Source: Pseudomonadota bacterium
GTDB lineage: Bacteria > Pseudomonadota > Alphaproteobacteria > Rhizobiales > Beijerinckiaceae
Reading direction: 5' to 3'
DNA length: 57,657 bases
Assembly (NCBI GenBank): GCA_021777915.1
Contig: JAJYCZ010000002.1
Coordinates: forward strand, 1-57,657
Shown here: positions 50,491-57,657 of the stretch, one piece after another
Numbering within the stretch: position 1 is the stretch's first letter
How the letters are laid out: every line of letters starts with the position of its first letter
Translations under genes and position numbers: made by a program
Notes under the pieces: generated by a model
Database searches by the model: none
The model's input: only the letters and a program-made list of their open reading frames with translations
What the model was told of the DNA's origin: nothing

Positions 50491-52071
50491 TCAAATCGGC
50501 AGTCTGGTCGGGCGAGCATGGCGATACCACAAAGCGATCATCATCCGCGTCATGGTGACGGCGGTGACGATGGTGGTGAGAATGCCGAGCGCCAGCGAGA
50601 CCGCGAAGCCGCGCACCGGACCGGAACCAAGGAAATAGAGGATCGCCGCAACCACGAACATGGTGACGTTGGAGTCGACGATGGTGGCGAAGGCGCGCTT
50701 GAAGCCGGCGTCGAGCGCCGAGATCAGCGAGCGGCCGGCGTGGGATTCCTCGCGGATGCGCTCATAGATCAGCACGTTGGAGTCGACCGCCATGCCAATC
50801 GTCAGCACGATGCCGGCGATGCCGGGCAGGGTCAGGGTCGCGCGCAGCAGCACCAGGGCGGCGAAGATGAAGGAAATATGGATCATCAGGGCGAGATTGG
50901 CGAAGACGCCGAAGACGCCATAGGTGATCAGCATGTAAGTCAGGACCAGCGCCGCCGCCCAATAGGCTGCGCGCTTGCCGGCGTCGATCGAATCCTGGCC
51001 GAGGCCGGGGCCGACCGTGCGTTCCTCGACGATGGTGAGCTTGGCGGGAAGCGCGCCGGCGCGCAACAGGATCGCGAGATTGTTGGCCTGCTCGACCGTG
51101 AAGCGCCCTGAAATCTGGCCCGAGCCGCCGGTGATCGGCCCGAGGATGCGCGGCGCGGAAATCACTTTGTTGTCGAGCACGATGGCGAAGGGCCGCCCGA
51201 CATTGGCAGAGGTCACCTGGCCGAATCTCTGGCCGCCGCGAATGTTGAAGCGGAAATTGACCACCGGCTCGCCGGTGCGCTGGTCGAAGCCCGGCTGAGC
51301 GTCGGTGAGGTCCTCGCCCTGGACCATGACCTGCTTCTCGACCGGCAACTGGCCGGGCTGGTCGGTCTGGTCGAGCAGGTCCACGTCGCCGGGATTGTAG
51401 CCCGGCTCGGCGACGAGGCGGAATTCCAGCTTGGCGGTGGTGCCGACGATGTCCTTGAGGCGGTCGGTGTCCTTGAGGCCGGGCACTTCGACCAGGATGC
51501 GGTCGGAGCCCTCGCGCTGGATATTGGGTTCGGTGGTGCCGAGGCCGTTGACGCGGCGGTTCAGCACTTCGATCGTCTGCTCGACGGCATGGGCGATCTT
51601 GTTTTTGATCGCCGCGTCGGTCAGGGTCAGCTTGAGCAGGCCGTCGCCGGTATCGCTGACGTCGAGGCCGGAGCCGCCGGGACCGGCGGACAGCCGCACG
51701 AGATTGTAGAGCTTGGGCGTGATCCGCGCCCGCGCGTCGGCGTCGGGGATGCGGACCTGGACCCCACGCGCGCTCATGCCGACGCCCCCCGAGATCGGGA
51801 TCTTCTCCTCGCGCAACTCGCGGCGCAGGTCGTCGCGCAGATTGCCGACCATGGTGTGGATGATGTCGGCGCGATCAACCTCATAGAGCAGATGCGCGCC
51901 GCCTTGCAGGTCGAGGCCGAGCACGATGGCGTTCGGCGGCAGCCAGGAGGGCAGGAACTGCGCGAGCTTCGCGCGATTGTCCGGCCCGATCATGCTGGGA
52001 ACGCAGATCAGGACCGCCATCAGGGTCGCGGCGAGGGTGAGGGCGATTTTCCAGGGGGCGTAGCGCATCAT
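50491..52071 (-). CDS. secD: Protein translocase subunit SecD
   Basis: 526 residues: one N-terminal helix (WKIALTLAATLMAVLICV), LGLDLQGGAHLLYEVD, a long periplasmic domain with P1 head (to about 380), then five membrane helices containing GMAVDSNVLIYERIREE. It is the SecF partner in the export motor. Length is normal for alphaproteobacteria, which are shorter than E. coli SecD. It lies 27 bases after yajC. Confidence 0.96.
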   Translation of the reverse strand: MMRYAPWKIALTLAATLMAVLICVPSMIGPDNRAKLAQFLPSWLPPNAIVLGLDLQGGAHLLYEVDRADIIHTMVGNLRDDLRRELREEKIPISGGVGMSARGVQVRIPDADARARITPKLYNLVRLSAGPGGSGLDVSDTGDGLLKLTLTDAAIKNKIAHAVEQTIEVLNRRVNGLGTTEPNIQREGSDRILVEVPGLKDTDRLKDIVGTTAKLEFRLVAEPGYNPGDVDLLDQTDQPGQLPVEKQVMVQGEDLTDAQPGFDQRTGEPVVNFRFNIRGGQRFGQVTSANVGRPFAIVLDNKVISAPRILGPITGGSGQISGRFTVEQANNLAILLRAGALPAKLTIVEERTVGPGLGQDSIDAGKRAAYWAAALVLTYMLITYGVFGVFANLALMIHISFIFAALVLLRATLTLPGIAGIVLTIGMAVDSNVLIYERIREESHAGRSLISALDAGFKRAFATIVDSNVTMFVVAAILYFLGSGPVRGFAVSLALGILTTIVTAVTMTRMMIALWYRHARPTRLPI

Positions 52072-52098
52072 GGCTGGAGGCGAATCCGTTTCTGGCCG

Positions 52099-52440
52099 TC
52101 AGGCGTTGTCCTTGACCGGCTCGCCCTTGGCGCGCACTTCGGCGATCGCCCCGCGGCTCTGACGCACGCGGACATTGGGCGCGATCTCGATTTCGATTTC
52201 GCCGTCGTCGATGGTCTTGGTCACCTTGCCGATCAGCCCGCCATTGGTGACCACGGTGTCGCCGCGGCGGATGTTCGAGACCATGTCCCGATGCTGCCTG
52301 GCCTTCTGCTGCTGCGGCCGGATGAGCAGGAAATACATGATGACCAGAATGATGCCGAAGGGCGCCATCTGCATCAGCACGTCGACGCCGTTCGCGCCGC
52401 CGCCGGCGACTTGGGCAAAGGCGGGGGTAATGAAATTCAT
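52099..52440 (-). CDS. yajC: Preprotein translocase subunit YajC
   Basis: 113 residues with a single N-terminal membrane helix (FGIILVIMYFLLIRPQQQK, the family hallmark) and a small cytoplasmic beta domain (RRGDTVVTNGGLIGKVTK). It is an accessory of SecDF and binds AcrB-type pumps in other species. ATG 52440 (MNFITPAFAQ) is the standard start; the frame upstream to 52644 is unconserved. First gene of the yajC-secD-secF-Mth938 unit. Confidence 0.95.
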   Translation of the reverse strand: MNFITPAFAQVAGGGANGVDVLMQMAPFGIILVIMYFLLIRPQQQKARQHRDMVSNIRRGDTVVTNGGLIGKVTKTIDDGEIEIEIAPNVRVRQSRGAIAEVRAKGEPVKDNA

Positions 52441-52648
52441 GTCCTGATGTCCATGCTGGGTCCGCGCGAGCGCGCGCCGGGAGGGATTTGGCGCCGGACT
52501 ATAGCCATGGCAGGCCCGAAAGCAATGGCGGCCCGAGAAGGTTTTCTCGAAACAGGCCCCCCGGTTCCAAACAATGCGGACGAAGGCCTTTTCGTCGGCG
52601 AAGAACGCCGCGGCCGGAGCCGCCGCCTTTCGTGACGACAACATGCAG

Positions 52649-52664
52649 TTTAGAATTCATCTAA
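52649..52664. promoter_or_regulatory. Irr-like iron-control element upstream of bfd-bfr
   Basis: TTTAGAATTCATCTAA is an imperfect palindrome with arms TTAGA/TCTAA and resembles the TTTAGAA-N-TTCTAA type iron-control element bound by Irr in rhizobial bacteria. It lies 70 bases before the bfd start. Irr represses iron-storage genes when iron is low, which would make sense for bfd-bfr. The match is by eye. Confidence 0.5.
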
Positions 52665-52734
52665 CAAGCGCCAAATTGCTTCCTCGGGCCGCGCGGCCAT
52701 GCTCTATCGGCGCATCGAAACCAGCGGGGCGAAC

Positions 52735-52968
52735 ATGATCCTTTGTTCCTGCAACATGATCACGGACCGGGACGTGCGGGCGAGCGTCAAGCCCTGCGGC
52801 GCCTCCGCCGACCGCGCCCGCGACGTGTTCAAATACAAGGGCTGCGCGCCCAACTGCGGTCGCTGCGTGCGCAATATCCAGGGCCTATGCGAGCGCGAGG
52901 CCGCCGCCAGGGCGGAAAGCCAGGCGCCGGGCGCCCGCCGGCCCGCGCTCGCCATGGCCGCCGAGTGA
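52735..52968 (+). CDS. bfd: Bacterioferritin-associated ferredoxin
   Basis: 77 residues with a [2Fe-2S] Bfd-type Cys arrangement: Cys4 and Cys6 (MILCSCNMITD) and Cys41, Cys44 (CAPNCGRCVRNIQ), plus Cys21 and Cys37 that are extra. Bfd reduces the ferric core of bacterioferritin to release iron. ATG 52735 is chosen because the Cys motif begins at once; the ATG at 52699 adds 12 unconserved residues. The tail after Cys52 is Ala/Arg-rich and unconserved. It is followed by bfr 72 bases on. Confidence 0.9.
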   Translation: MILCSCNMITDRDVRASVKPCGASADRARDVFKYKGCAPNCGRCVRNIQGLCEREAAARAESQAPGARRPALAMAAE

Positions 52969-53040
52969 GTCGAACCCCGCTCGGAACGAATGGCTCTCCG
53001 GCTCGTTTTATAACCAAGCTCATGAAAAGGGAGAAACCCG

Positions 53041-53520
53041 ATGCGCGGCGACGCAAAAGTCATTGACTATCTCAACAAGGGCCTGCGCAGCGAATTGACC
53101 GCGATCAACCAGTACTGGCTGCATTTCCGCATCCTCGACAATTGGGGCTACAAGGGCCTCGCAAAAAAATGGCGCGAGGAATCGATCGAGGAAATGACCC
53201 ATGCCGACAAGTTCACGGCGCGCATTCTTTTCCTCGAAGGCTTCCCCAACATGCAGGAGCTGAACGGCCTGACCATCGGCGAGAACGTCAAGGAGATCAT
53301 CGAACTCGACCTCGCGTCGGAAATGGCGGCGCGGGCGCTCTATCTGGAGGCCGCCGCCTATTGTCTGTCGGTCAACGACCGGGTGAGCATGAATCTGTTC
53401 GAGGACCTGGCCCATGACGAGGAAGAGCATATCGACTTCCTCGAAACTCAAGCCGAACTGATCAAGCAACTCGGCGTCCAGCTTTACGCGCAAAAACACA
53501 TCGGCGAATTGTCGTCGTGA
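53041..53520 (+). CDS. bfr: Bacterioferritin
   Basis: 159-residue iron-storage subunit, 24 of which form a shell. All dinuclear ferroxidase ligands are present: Glu18, Glu51, His54, Glu94, Glu127 and His130, and the haem-ligand Met52 (IEEMTHAD). The ribosome site AAGGGAGA lies about nine bases before the ATG. It is co-oriented with bfd and probably co-transcribed; an Irr-like site lies upstream. It oxidises Fe(II) and stores Fe(III), lowering oxidative damage. Confidence 0.96.
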   Translation: MRGDAKVIDYLNKGLRSELTAINQYWLHFRILDNWGYKGLAKKWREESIEEMTHADKFTARILFLEGFPNMQELNGLTIGENVKEIIELDLASEMAARALYLEAAAYCLSVNDRVSMNLFEDLAHDEEEHIDFLETQAELIKQLGVQLYAQKHIGELSS

Positions 53521-53542
53521 CTTCCGCCCGCAACGGCGCGAC

Positions 53543-54091
53543 TCAATCGGTCCGTTCCGCCTTGAGATCGAAATCGACGCCGACATTGAAAGCGACCCAT
53601 TCATCACTGGCCCATTGCCCCTGCCCCACGCCGAAAGCGTCGCGCCTGAGGTCGGCATGGCCTTTCGCTTCGGCCTTGCGCCCGTCGATCGCCAGTGTGA
53701 ATGGCAGATGGACTTCCTTGGCCACGCCGCGCAGGGTCAAGTCGCCAACGGCCTCATAGCCCGCGGCGGTCCGCGTCACCTGGCGCGACTCGAACCGCGC
53801 CTGGGGAAAAGCCGCGATATCGAACCAGTCCTTGTCCGGCAGCGCCGTATCCCGCTGCCGGTCGCCGGTGGCGGCGCTGGCGAGATCGACGATCACGACG
53901 ATCTTCGCCTCGGCGAGATTTTGCGGGTCGAGCGAAATTTTCGCATCAAACCGGCTGAACCGGCCGGTGAATTTCTCGCCGGCCTGCTCGCCGGAAAAAG
54001 TCAGCGCGCCGCCGGGGAGGATTTTCCATTCGGCGGCCTGGCACGCCGACGCGAGCGCAAGCGAAGCGGCGGCAAGGATGAGGGGTTTCAT
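53543..54091 (-). CDS. YceI-family periplasmic lipid-binding-type protein (1)
   Basis: 182 residues with a signal peptide (MKPLILAAASLALASACQA), then the YceI beta-barrel lipocalin-like domain (TFSGEQAGEKFTGRFSRFDA, SARFES-like FPQARFESRQVTR, YEAVGDLTLRGVAKEVHLP). Family members bind polyprenoids or amphiphiles; the ligand here is unknown. The ATG overlaps the cytochrome b561 stop by four bases, so these two are coupled. It ends convergent with bfr, 22 bases away. It is more diverged than the other two YceI proteins of the cluster. Confidence 0.88.
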   Translation of the reverse strand: MKPLILAAASLALASACQAAEWKILPGGALTFSGEQAGEKFTGRFSRFDAKISLDPQNLAEAKIVVIVDLASAATGDRQRDTALPDKDWFDIAAFPQARFESRQVTRTAAGYEAVGDLTLRGVAKEVHLPFTLAIDGRKAEAKGHADLRRDAFGVGQGQWASDEWVAFNVGVDFDLKAERTD

Positions 54092-54672
54092 TCCGAGATA
54101 TCTTCCGCGTGGGTAAAAAAACTCATGCGCGCCAGGGGAACGTCGCCCTTGACCGCATGGCGCAAGGCGGCGCCGACATGGCCGGCGACGACAGCGATCA
54201 GCGCATAGGCGCCATATTTGTGCAGGGCCTGCGCGACGGCAAAGGCCGGCGCCTTGTTCGGCAGGTCGGCCAGGAACCAGATATGCGGCCACGGGATAAG
54301 TCCGAACAGCACCGTCGGAATGTTCAGCGGCGCGGTCGAAACGACCGCCCAGCCGGTCAAGGGCAAAGCCAGCATGAAGACATAAAGCGCGGCGTGGCCG
54401 GCGCGAGCGGCCCGGCGCTCCAGCGCCGACAGGGCGTCCGGCAAGGGCGGCGCGGAGCGGACGAACCGCCACGCCAGCCGCGCGACCGCCAGCAGCAGGA
54501 CGACGATCCCGATCGACTTGTGAAGCTGGTACAGCTGGATCACGCGGGCTTTGGGAAGACCCGCGTGCTTCATCGCCAGTCCGAGGCCGATCAGGACGAA
54601 AATCCCCAGCGCCATCGTCCAGTGCAGCATGACGGCGACCGCGTCGTAATGGTCGCGCGGGCTTCTGGTCAC
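54088..54672 (-). CDS. cybB: Cytochrome b561
   Basis: 194-residue di-haem membrane protein with four helices. Candidate haem ligands are His in VAVMLHWTMALG, LHKSIGIVVLLL, and the later HKYGAYALIAVVAGHVGAALRH, split here for length. CybB-type proteins oxidise ubiquinol and pass electrons to superoxide or other partners. The start is GTG 54672, one base beyond the stop of the preceding yceI. Pairing of cytochrome b561 with YceI is frequent in proteobacteria and suggests a shared quinone/isoprenoid task; that is inference. Confidence 0.9.
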   Translation of the reverse strand: MTRSPRDHYDAVAVMLHWTMALGIFVLIGLGLAMKHAGLPKARVIQLYQLHKSIGIVVLLLAVARLAWRFVRSAPPLPDALSALERRAARAGHAALYVFMLALPLTGWAVVSTAPLNIPTVLFGLIPWPHIWFLADLPNKAPAFAVAQALHKYGAYALIAVVAGHVGAALRHAVKGDVPLARMSFFTHAEDISE

Positions 54673-54673
54673 G

Positions 54674-55270
54674 TCAGCACCTCGATTCGAAAGCGCCGTG
54701 AATGGTCAGGCGGACCATGTCGCCGATCATCGGAGCAAAGGCTTTCATGCCGAATTCGGCGCGCTCGAAGGCGCCTTCGCCGTCGAACCTCACCGCGTCG
54801 TCCCTGGCGCCCCGATTGACGCCGGCGCCGGCGAAATGCGCCCTGATGACGACAGGCCTCGTCACCCCACGCAGGGTGAGCTTGCCCTGAACCGTCGCGC
54901 GATCGGCGCCGGTCGGGACAACTTTCGTCGAGACGAAGCGCGCCGTGGGATATTTTGCGGCGTCCAGCCAATCCGCGCCCCGCAATTGGCCGGTGATGTT
55001 TTCGTCCGGCGTCGAGACGGTCGCGGTTTTCACCGAAACGTCGAGTTTTGCATGACTCGGATGCGCCGGGTCGAACTTCAGCCAGCCCGTGGCGCCCGTG
55101 GCGGCGCCGGAGAAATCCGACAGGCCGAATTGCGAAACCGAAAACCGCACCAGGGTTTGGGCGGGTTCGACCAGATAGACGCAGGCGGCGCCCGGCTGGG
55201 CGAAAGCCGGCGCGCCCGCGGCGACGGCCACGGCCACGCCCAGCGCCCCAAGGGGGAAAACGCGGTTCAT
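54674..55270 (-). CDS. YceI-family periplasmic protein (2)
   Basis: 198 residues: signal peptide (MNRVFPLGALGVAVAVAAG, ending near APAFA), then the YceI domain with VYLVEPAQTLVRFSVSQFG, DWLDAAKYPTARFVSTKV and KLTLRGVTRPVVIRAHFAG. It shares many blocks with the third copy (LRGADWLDA-KYP, GATGWLKFDPAHP versus GASGSLKLDPAHP), so the two are recent paralogues. It lies directly upstream of cybB on the same transcript. The ligand is unknown. Confidence 0.9.
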   Translation of the reverse strand: MNRVFPLGALGVAVAVAAGAPAFAQPGAACVYLVEPAQTLVRFSVSQFGLSDFSGAATGATGWLKFDPAHPSHAKLDVSVKTATVSTPDENITGQLRGADWLDAAKYPTARFVSTKVVPTGADRATVQGKLTLRGVTRPVVIRAHFAGAGVNRGARDDAVRFDGEGAFERAEFGMKAFAPMIGDMVRLTIHGAFESRC

Positions 55271-55331
55271 GATGGCTTCCTTTCCCTGAAAACAAGGGAT
55301 TTTATGCCATGCCCGGGGCTAATCTAAGGCC

Positions 55332-55367
55332 CCGCGCCTGCGACGGCGCGCGCCGTCGCAGGCGCGG
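55332..55367. repeat. Perfect 36-bp palindrome between yceI paralogues
   Basis: Every base from 55332 to 55367 pairs with its mirror base: the half begins CCGCGCCTGCGACGG and the centre is CGCGCG. There is no T run on either strand after it, so it is not a usual terminator, although a hairpin of this strength would still impede RNA polymerase or protect a transcript end. It sits in the 110-bp gap between the second and third yceI genes. Confidence 0.75.
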
Positions 55368-55380
55368 ATCGCCAGCCCTG

Positions 55381-56016
55381 TCAGTGCTGCAACTCGAAGG
55401 CGCCGTGGATGGTCAGATGGACCGTGTCGCCGATCATCGGCGCATAGGTTTTCACCCCGAATTCGGTACGCTTGATCGCGCCTTCGCCGTCAAAGCCCAC
55501 CGTGTAGCCCTTGGTGATCGGATTGACGCCGGCGCCGACGAAACGCGCATGAAGTGTCAGCGGCCTGGTCACGCCATGAAGGGTGAGATTGCCTTCGATG
55601 GTCGCCTGGCCGGCGCCGGTCGGGATCACCTTGGTCGAGACGAAAGTCGCCTTGGGATATTTTTCGGCGTCGAGCCAGTCGGCGCCGCGCAATTCGCCGG
55701 TGAGCTTTTCGACCGGAGTCAGGATCGTCGCCGTCTCCACCGACACGTCGAGTTTGGAATTGGCCGGATGAGCGGGGTCGAGCTTGAGCGAGCCGGAAGC
55801 GCCGGTCACCACGCCGGAGAAATTGGACAGGCCGAAATGCGAAACCGAGAACAGGACCTGGGTGTGGTACGGCTCGGCAAGATAATCGCCGGCCTTGACG
55901 CCCACGCTGCGGCTGGCGGGCGCCTCGTTTTGGCCGGCCGGCGGCTTGGCGAGCGAGGCCGAGCCGGCGCCGAGAACAAGAGCCGCGACGAGGGCGGCGA
56001 CAGAAATATGCTTCAT
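55381..56016 (-). CDS. YceI-family periplasmic protein (3)
   Basis: 211 residues with a signal peptide (MKHISVAALVAALVLGAGS, cut near ASLA), a short Pro/Ala/Gln-rich stretch, then YceI: YLAEPYHTQVLFSVSHFG, DWLDAEKYPKATFVSTKV and NLTLHGVTRPLTLHARFVG. First gene of the minus-strand yceI-yceI-cybB-yceI run and divergent from lysR, whose binding site probably lies in the 133-bp gap. ATG 56016 fits the signal peptide; the longer frame is a shadow of lysR. Confidence 0.92.
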   Translation of the reverse strand: MKHISVAALVAALVLGAGSASLAKPPAGQNEAPASRSVGVKAGDYLAEPYHTQVLFSVSHFGLSNFSGVVTGASGSLKLDPAHPANSKLDVSVETATILTPVEKLTGELRGADWLDAEKYPKATFVSTKVIPTGAGQATIEGNLTLHGVTRPLTLHARFVGAGVNPITKGYTVGFDGEGAIKRTEFGVKTYAPMIGDTVHLTIHGAFELQH

Positions 56017-56125
56017 GATCGGTTTCCTTTGGTTCGAAGCGGGGGCGGCAAGATCGGCGCCGGACTTGCCGCCAATCTGCGGCCTTTCGTCTCTGGCGTC
56101 CAGCCGTTGGTTCATGATAGTCTCC

Positions 56126-56140
56126 ATCTGTTTTTCAGAT
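56126..56140. promoter_or_regulatory. LysR-type box upstream of lysR
   Basis: ATCTG-TTTTT-CAGAT is a perfect inverted repeat containing the T-N11-A core of LysR-type sites. It lies ten bases before the lysR start and 110 bases from the divergent yceI start, the usual position for an autoregulated divergent pair. Confidence 0.6.
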
Positions 56141-56149
56141 AGGTTTTCC

Positions 56150-57070
56150 ATGCGCGACCGCTTCTCCCTCGACCAGATCCGCACCTTCGTCGCCGCCGCC
56201 GAAGAGGGCAGTTTTTCCGCCGCCGCGCGCAAGCTGGGCCGGGCGCAGTCCGCCGTCAGCGATCTCGTTCGCCGGCTGGAGGAGGAACTCGGCGTCGAAT
56301 TGTTCGACCGTTCCGCGCGCCTCCCCCGGCTCACGCCCGCCGGAAATCTGCTGCTGCGCGACGCCCGGGCCGTCGGCGGCGCCGTCGATTTCCTGAATTT
56401 TCGCGCCCGCGGCCTTTCGGAAGGAATCGAACCCGAACTCTGGGCGGTGGTGGACGTCTATTTCCCCTTCCAGGCGGTCACCGAGGCGGCCAGGGATTTC
56501 CGCCAGCGCTTTCCCGCGACGCCGCTGCGCCTTTATGTCGAGGTCCTGGGCGCGGCGACCGAGCCGGTGCTCGACGGCCGCGCCAGTTTCGCGGTGGCCG
56601 GCGGGCCGGGGCCGCTTCCGCCCGGCCTGAGCGGCGAGCCGCTGGCCGGCGTCCTGATGGCGATGGTTGCGAGCCCCGACCATCCGCTGGCGCACGTCAA
56701 GGGCGTGATTCCCCGGGACGAACTGGCGAAACATGTCCAGCTCGTGCTGACCGAGCGCGCCAGGCGCCCTGACGAGCGCGAATACAGCGTGATGTCGCCG
56801 ACGACCTGGCGCCTCGCCGATCTTTCCGCCAAGCACGCCTTCCTGCTCGGCGGCCTCGGCTGGGGCTCGATGCCGCTCCACGCCGTGGAGCGCGACCTTG
56901 CCGAAGGCCGGCTGGTTCGGCTCGCGACGCCGGAAATTCCCGCCTCGGGCCTGATCGCGCCCATGGCCGCCGTCTATCGCGCGGCGGCGCCGCCCGGCCC
57001 GGCCGGTCGCTGGCTGATCGAGCGGCTCAAGGCCGGCCCGGCGGCCGGCGCGCAAATCGCGTCGAATTGA
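56150..57070 (+). CDS. LysR-family transcriptional regulator
   Basis: 306 residues: N-terminal winged HTH (FSLDQIRTFVAAAEEGSFSA, ARKLGRAQSAVSDLVRRLEE, LGVELFDRSARLPRLTPAG) and a C-terminal effector domain of the periplasmic-binding type (from about residue 90). The ligand is unknown. ATG 56150 starts the HTH directly; a longer frame runs through the yceI promoter and is not conserved. It probably controls the divergent yceI-yceI-cybB-yceI set and itself through the box at 56126-56140. Confidence 0.9.
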   Translation: MRDRFSLDQIRTFVAAAEEGSFSAAARKLGRAQSAVSDLVRRLEEELGVELFDRSARLPRLTPAGNLLLRDARAVGGAVDFLNFRARGLSEGIEPELWAVVDVYFPFQAVTEAARDFRQRFPATPLRLYVEVLGAATEPVLDGRASFAVAGGPGPLPPGLSGEPLAGVLMAMVASPDHPLAHVKGVIPRDELAKHVQLVLTERARRPDEREYSVMSPTTWRLADLSAKHAFLLGGLGWGSMPLHAVERDLAEGRLVRLATPEIPASGLIAPMAAVYRAAAPPGPAGRWLIERLKAGPAAGAQIASN

Positions 57071-57226
57071 CAAGCGTCATGGCGCCGGGCCGACGCCCGC
57101 CCTATGTTGAAAACCAGAGAAATGATCAGCCCCGTGGGTAGGGGCGGAAGTTTTCGGGGGCGACATCGCCTCCGTGACGGGCGGCGCGCAAAGGCGGCGC
57201 ATCACCCGAGAGTCGGGAGTTTCATC

Positions 57227-57657
57227 GTGACCAAAATCGCTCTTCCCCATGACGCCTTCGTCTTTGTCGGCGACGGACGCAAGGCCCTGTTTCTGCGCAA
57301 CGAGGGAGATGAGAAATACGCCCATCTGGTGACCGAGCGCGTGCTGGCCGACGAGGACAATCCGCCGAGCCGCGAACAGGGAACGGACAAGCCCGGCCGC
57401 GCCTTCAACAGCGCCCATTCCACCGCGCGCAGCGCCATGGAGGCGACCGACTGGCACGAGATCGAGGAGCATCGCTTCGCCGAACGCGCCGCCGAGGCCC
57501 TGGAGGCCATCGTGCGCGAGCGCGACGTTCCGGCCGTGGTGATCGCGGCGCCGGCGAGGACGCTCTCCGACCTTCGCCGGAGCCTGCACGCCGACGTCAA
57601 GGCCAGGGTGCTCGCGGAGATCGACAAGGATTTCACGAAAATGCCGGTCTGGGACAT
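57227..57657 (+). CDS. Host-attachment-family protein, N-terminal part (cut by window edge)
   Basis: GTG start at 57227 with GGGAG eight bases upstream; 143 codons run to the window end without a stop. The protein starts MTKIALPHDAFVFVGDGRKA and carries RAFNSAHSTARSAMEATDWH and AAPARTLSDLRRSLHADVK, hallmarks of the 'host attachment protein' family related to the baeRF release-factor-like group. The name comes from plant-associated Agrobacterium/Rhizobium proteins; the biochemical role is unproven. Only the last few residues should be missing, judging from the family's usual length near 145-150. Confidence 0.82.
   Translation, partial: MTKIALPHDAFVFVGDGRKALFLRNEGDEKYAHLVTERVLADEDNPPSREQGTDKPGRAFNSAHSTARSAMEATDWHEIEEHRFAERAAEALEAIVRERDVPAVVIAAPARTLSDLRRSLHADVKARVLAEIDKDFTKMPVWD

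Overview
The window is high-GC DNA from an alphaproteobacterium, most likely Hyphomicrobiales (Rhizobiales), perhaps near Beijerinckiaceae/Methylocystaceae. This placement is inferred from the gene order (gltX, gltA, lpxB-lpxI-lpxA-fabZ-lpxD-bamA-rseP-dxr-cdsA-uppS-frr-pyrH-tsf-rpsB), the use of LpxI instead of LpxH, the C-terminally extended ribosomal protein S2, Ala at the quinolone position of GyrA, a phasin, an alphaproteobacterial GTTC-N7-GTTC SOS box and an Irr-like site before bfd-bfr. Nearly all of the window is chromosomal housekeeping DNA.

Layout. 1-4.7 kb: a 5'-cut comEC on the minus strand, then gltX, gltA and a small secreted protein on the plus strand. 4.7-20 kb, minus strand: the envelope and translation cluster, running from rpsB-tsf (closed by a terminator) through pyrH, frr, uppS, cdsA, dxr, rseP and bamA (closed by a terminator) to lpxD, fabZ, lpxA, lpxI and lpxB, the last three joined by 4-base start/stop overlaps. 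20-27.8 kb: an unknown 205-aa gene, gyrA, a methyltransferase, a 636-bp inverted-repeat unit carrying two small lower-GC ORFs, rpmG, a universal stress protein and an EamA transporter with a His-rich tail. 27.9-39.5 kb, minus strand: a complete glycogen operon, glgP-glgB-glgC-glgA and a fused glgX-malQ gene, mostly with 4-base overlaps, covering synthesis, phosphorolysis, debranching and maltodextrin recycling. 39.6-45.1 kb: small secreted and membrane proteins, a phasin, an ABC exporter, tRNA-Gly(UCC), and a DsrC/TusE-like gene divergent from a marR regulator with a perfect palindromic operator. 45.1-49.1 kb: divergent ssb and uvrA around an SOS box, followed by a multi-hairpin terminator or possible sRNA. 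49.1-52.4 kb, minus strand: yajC-secD-secF and a Mth938-domain gene. 52.7-57.7 kb: bfd-bfr, a yceI-yceI-cybB-yceI cluster divergent from a lysR gene, and a 3'-cut host-attachment-family gene.

The least explained item is the unit at 24822-25457: two small ORFs of atypical composition between perfect 23-bp inverted repeats, sitting exactly at the 3' end of the methyltransferase gene and supplying its last codons and stop. Other points of interest are the GlgX-MalQ fusion, the DsrC-like protein lacking the C-terminal cysteine, a perfect 36-bp palindrome between yceI paralogues, and the hairpin series after uvrA. No CRISPR array, transposase, prophage or complete integrative element was seen.
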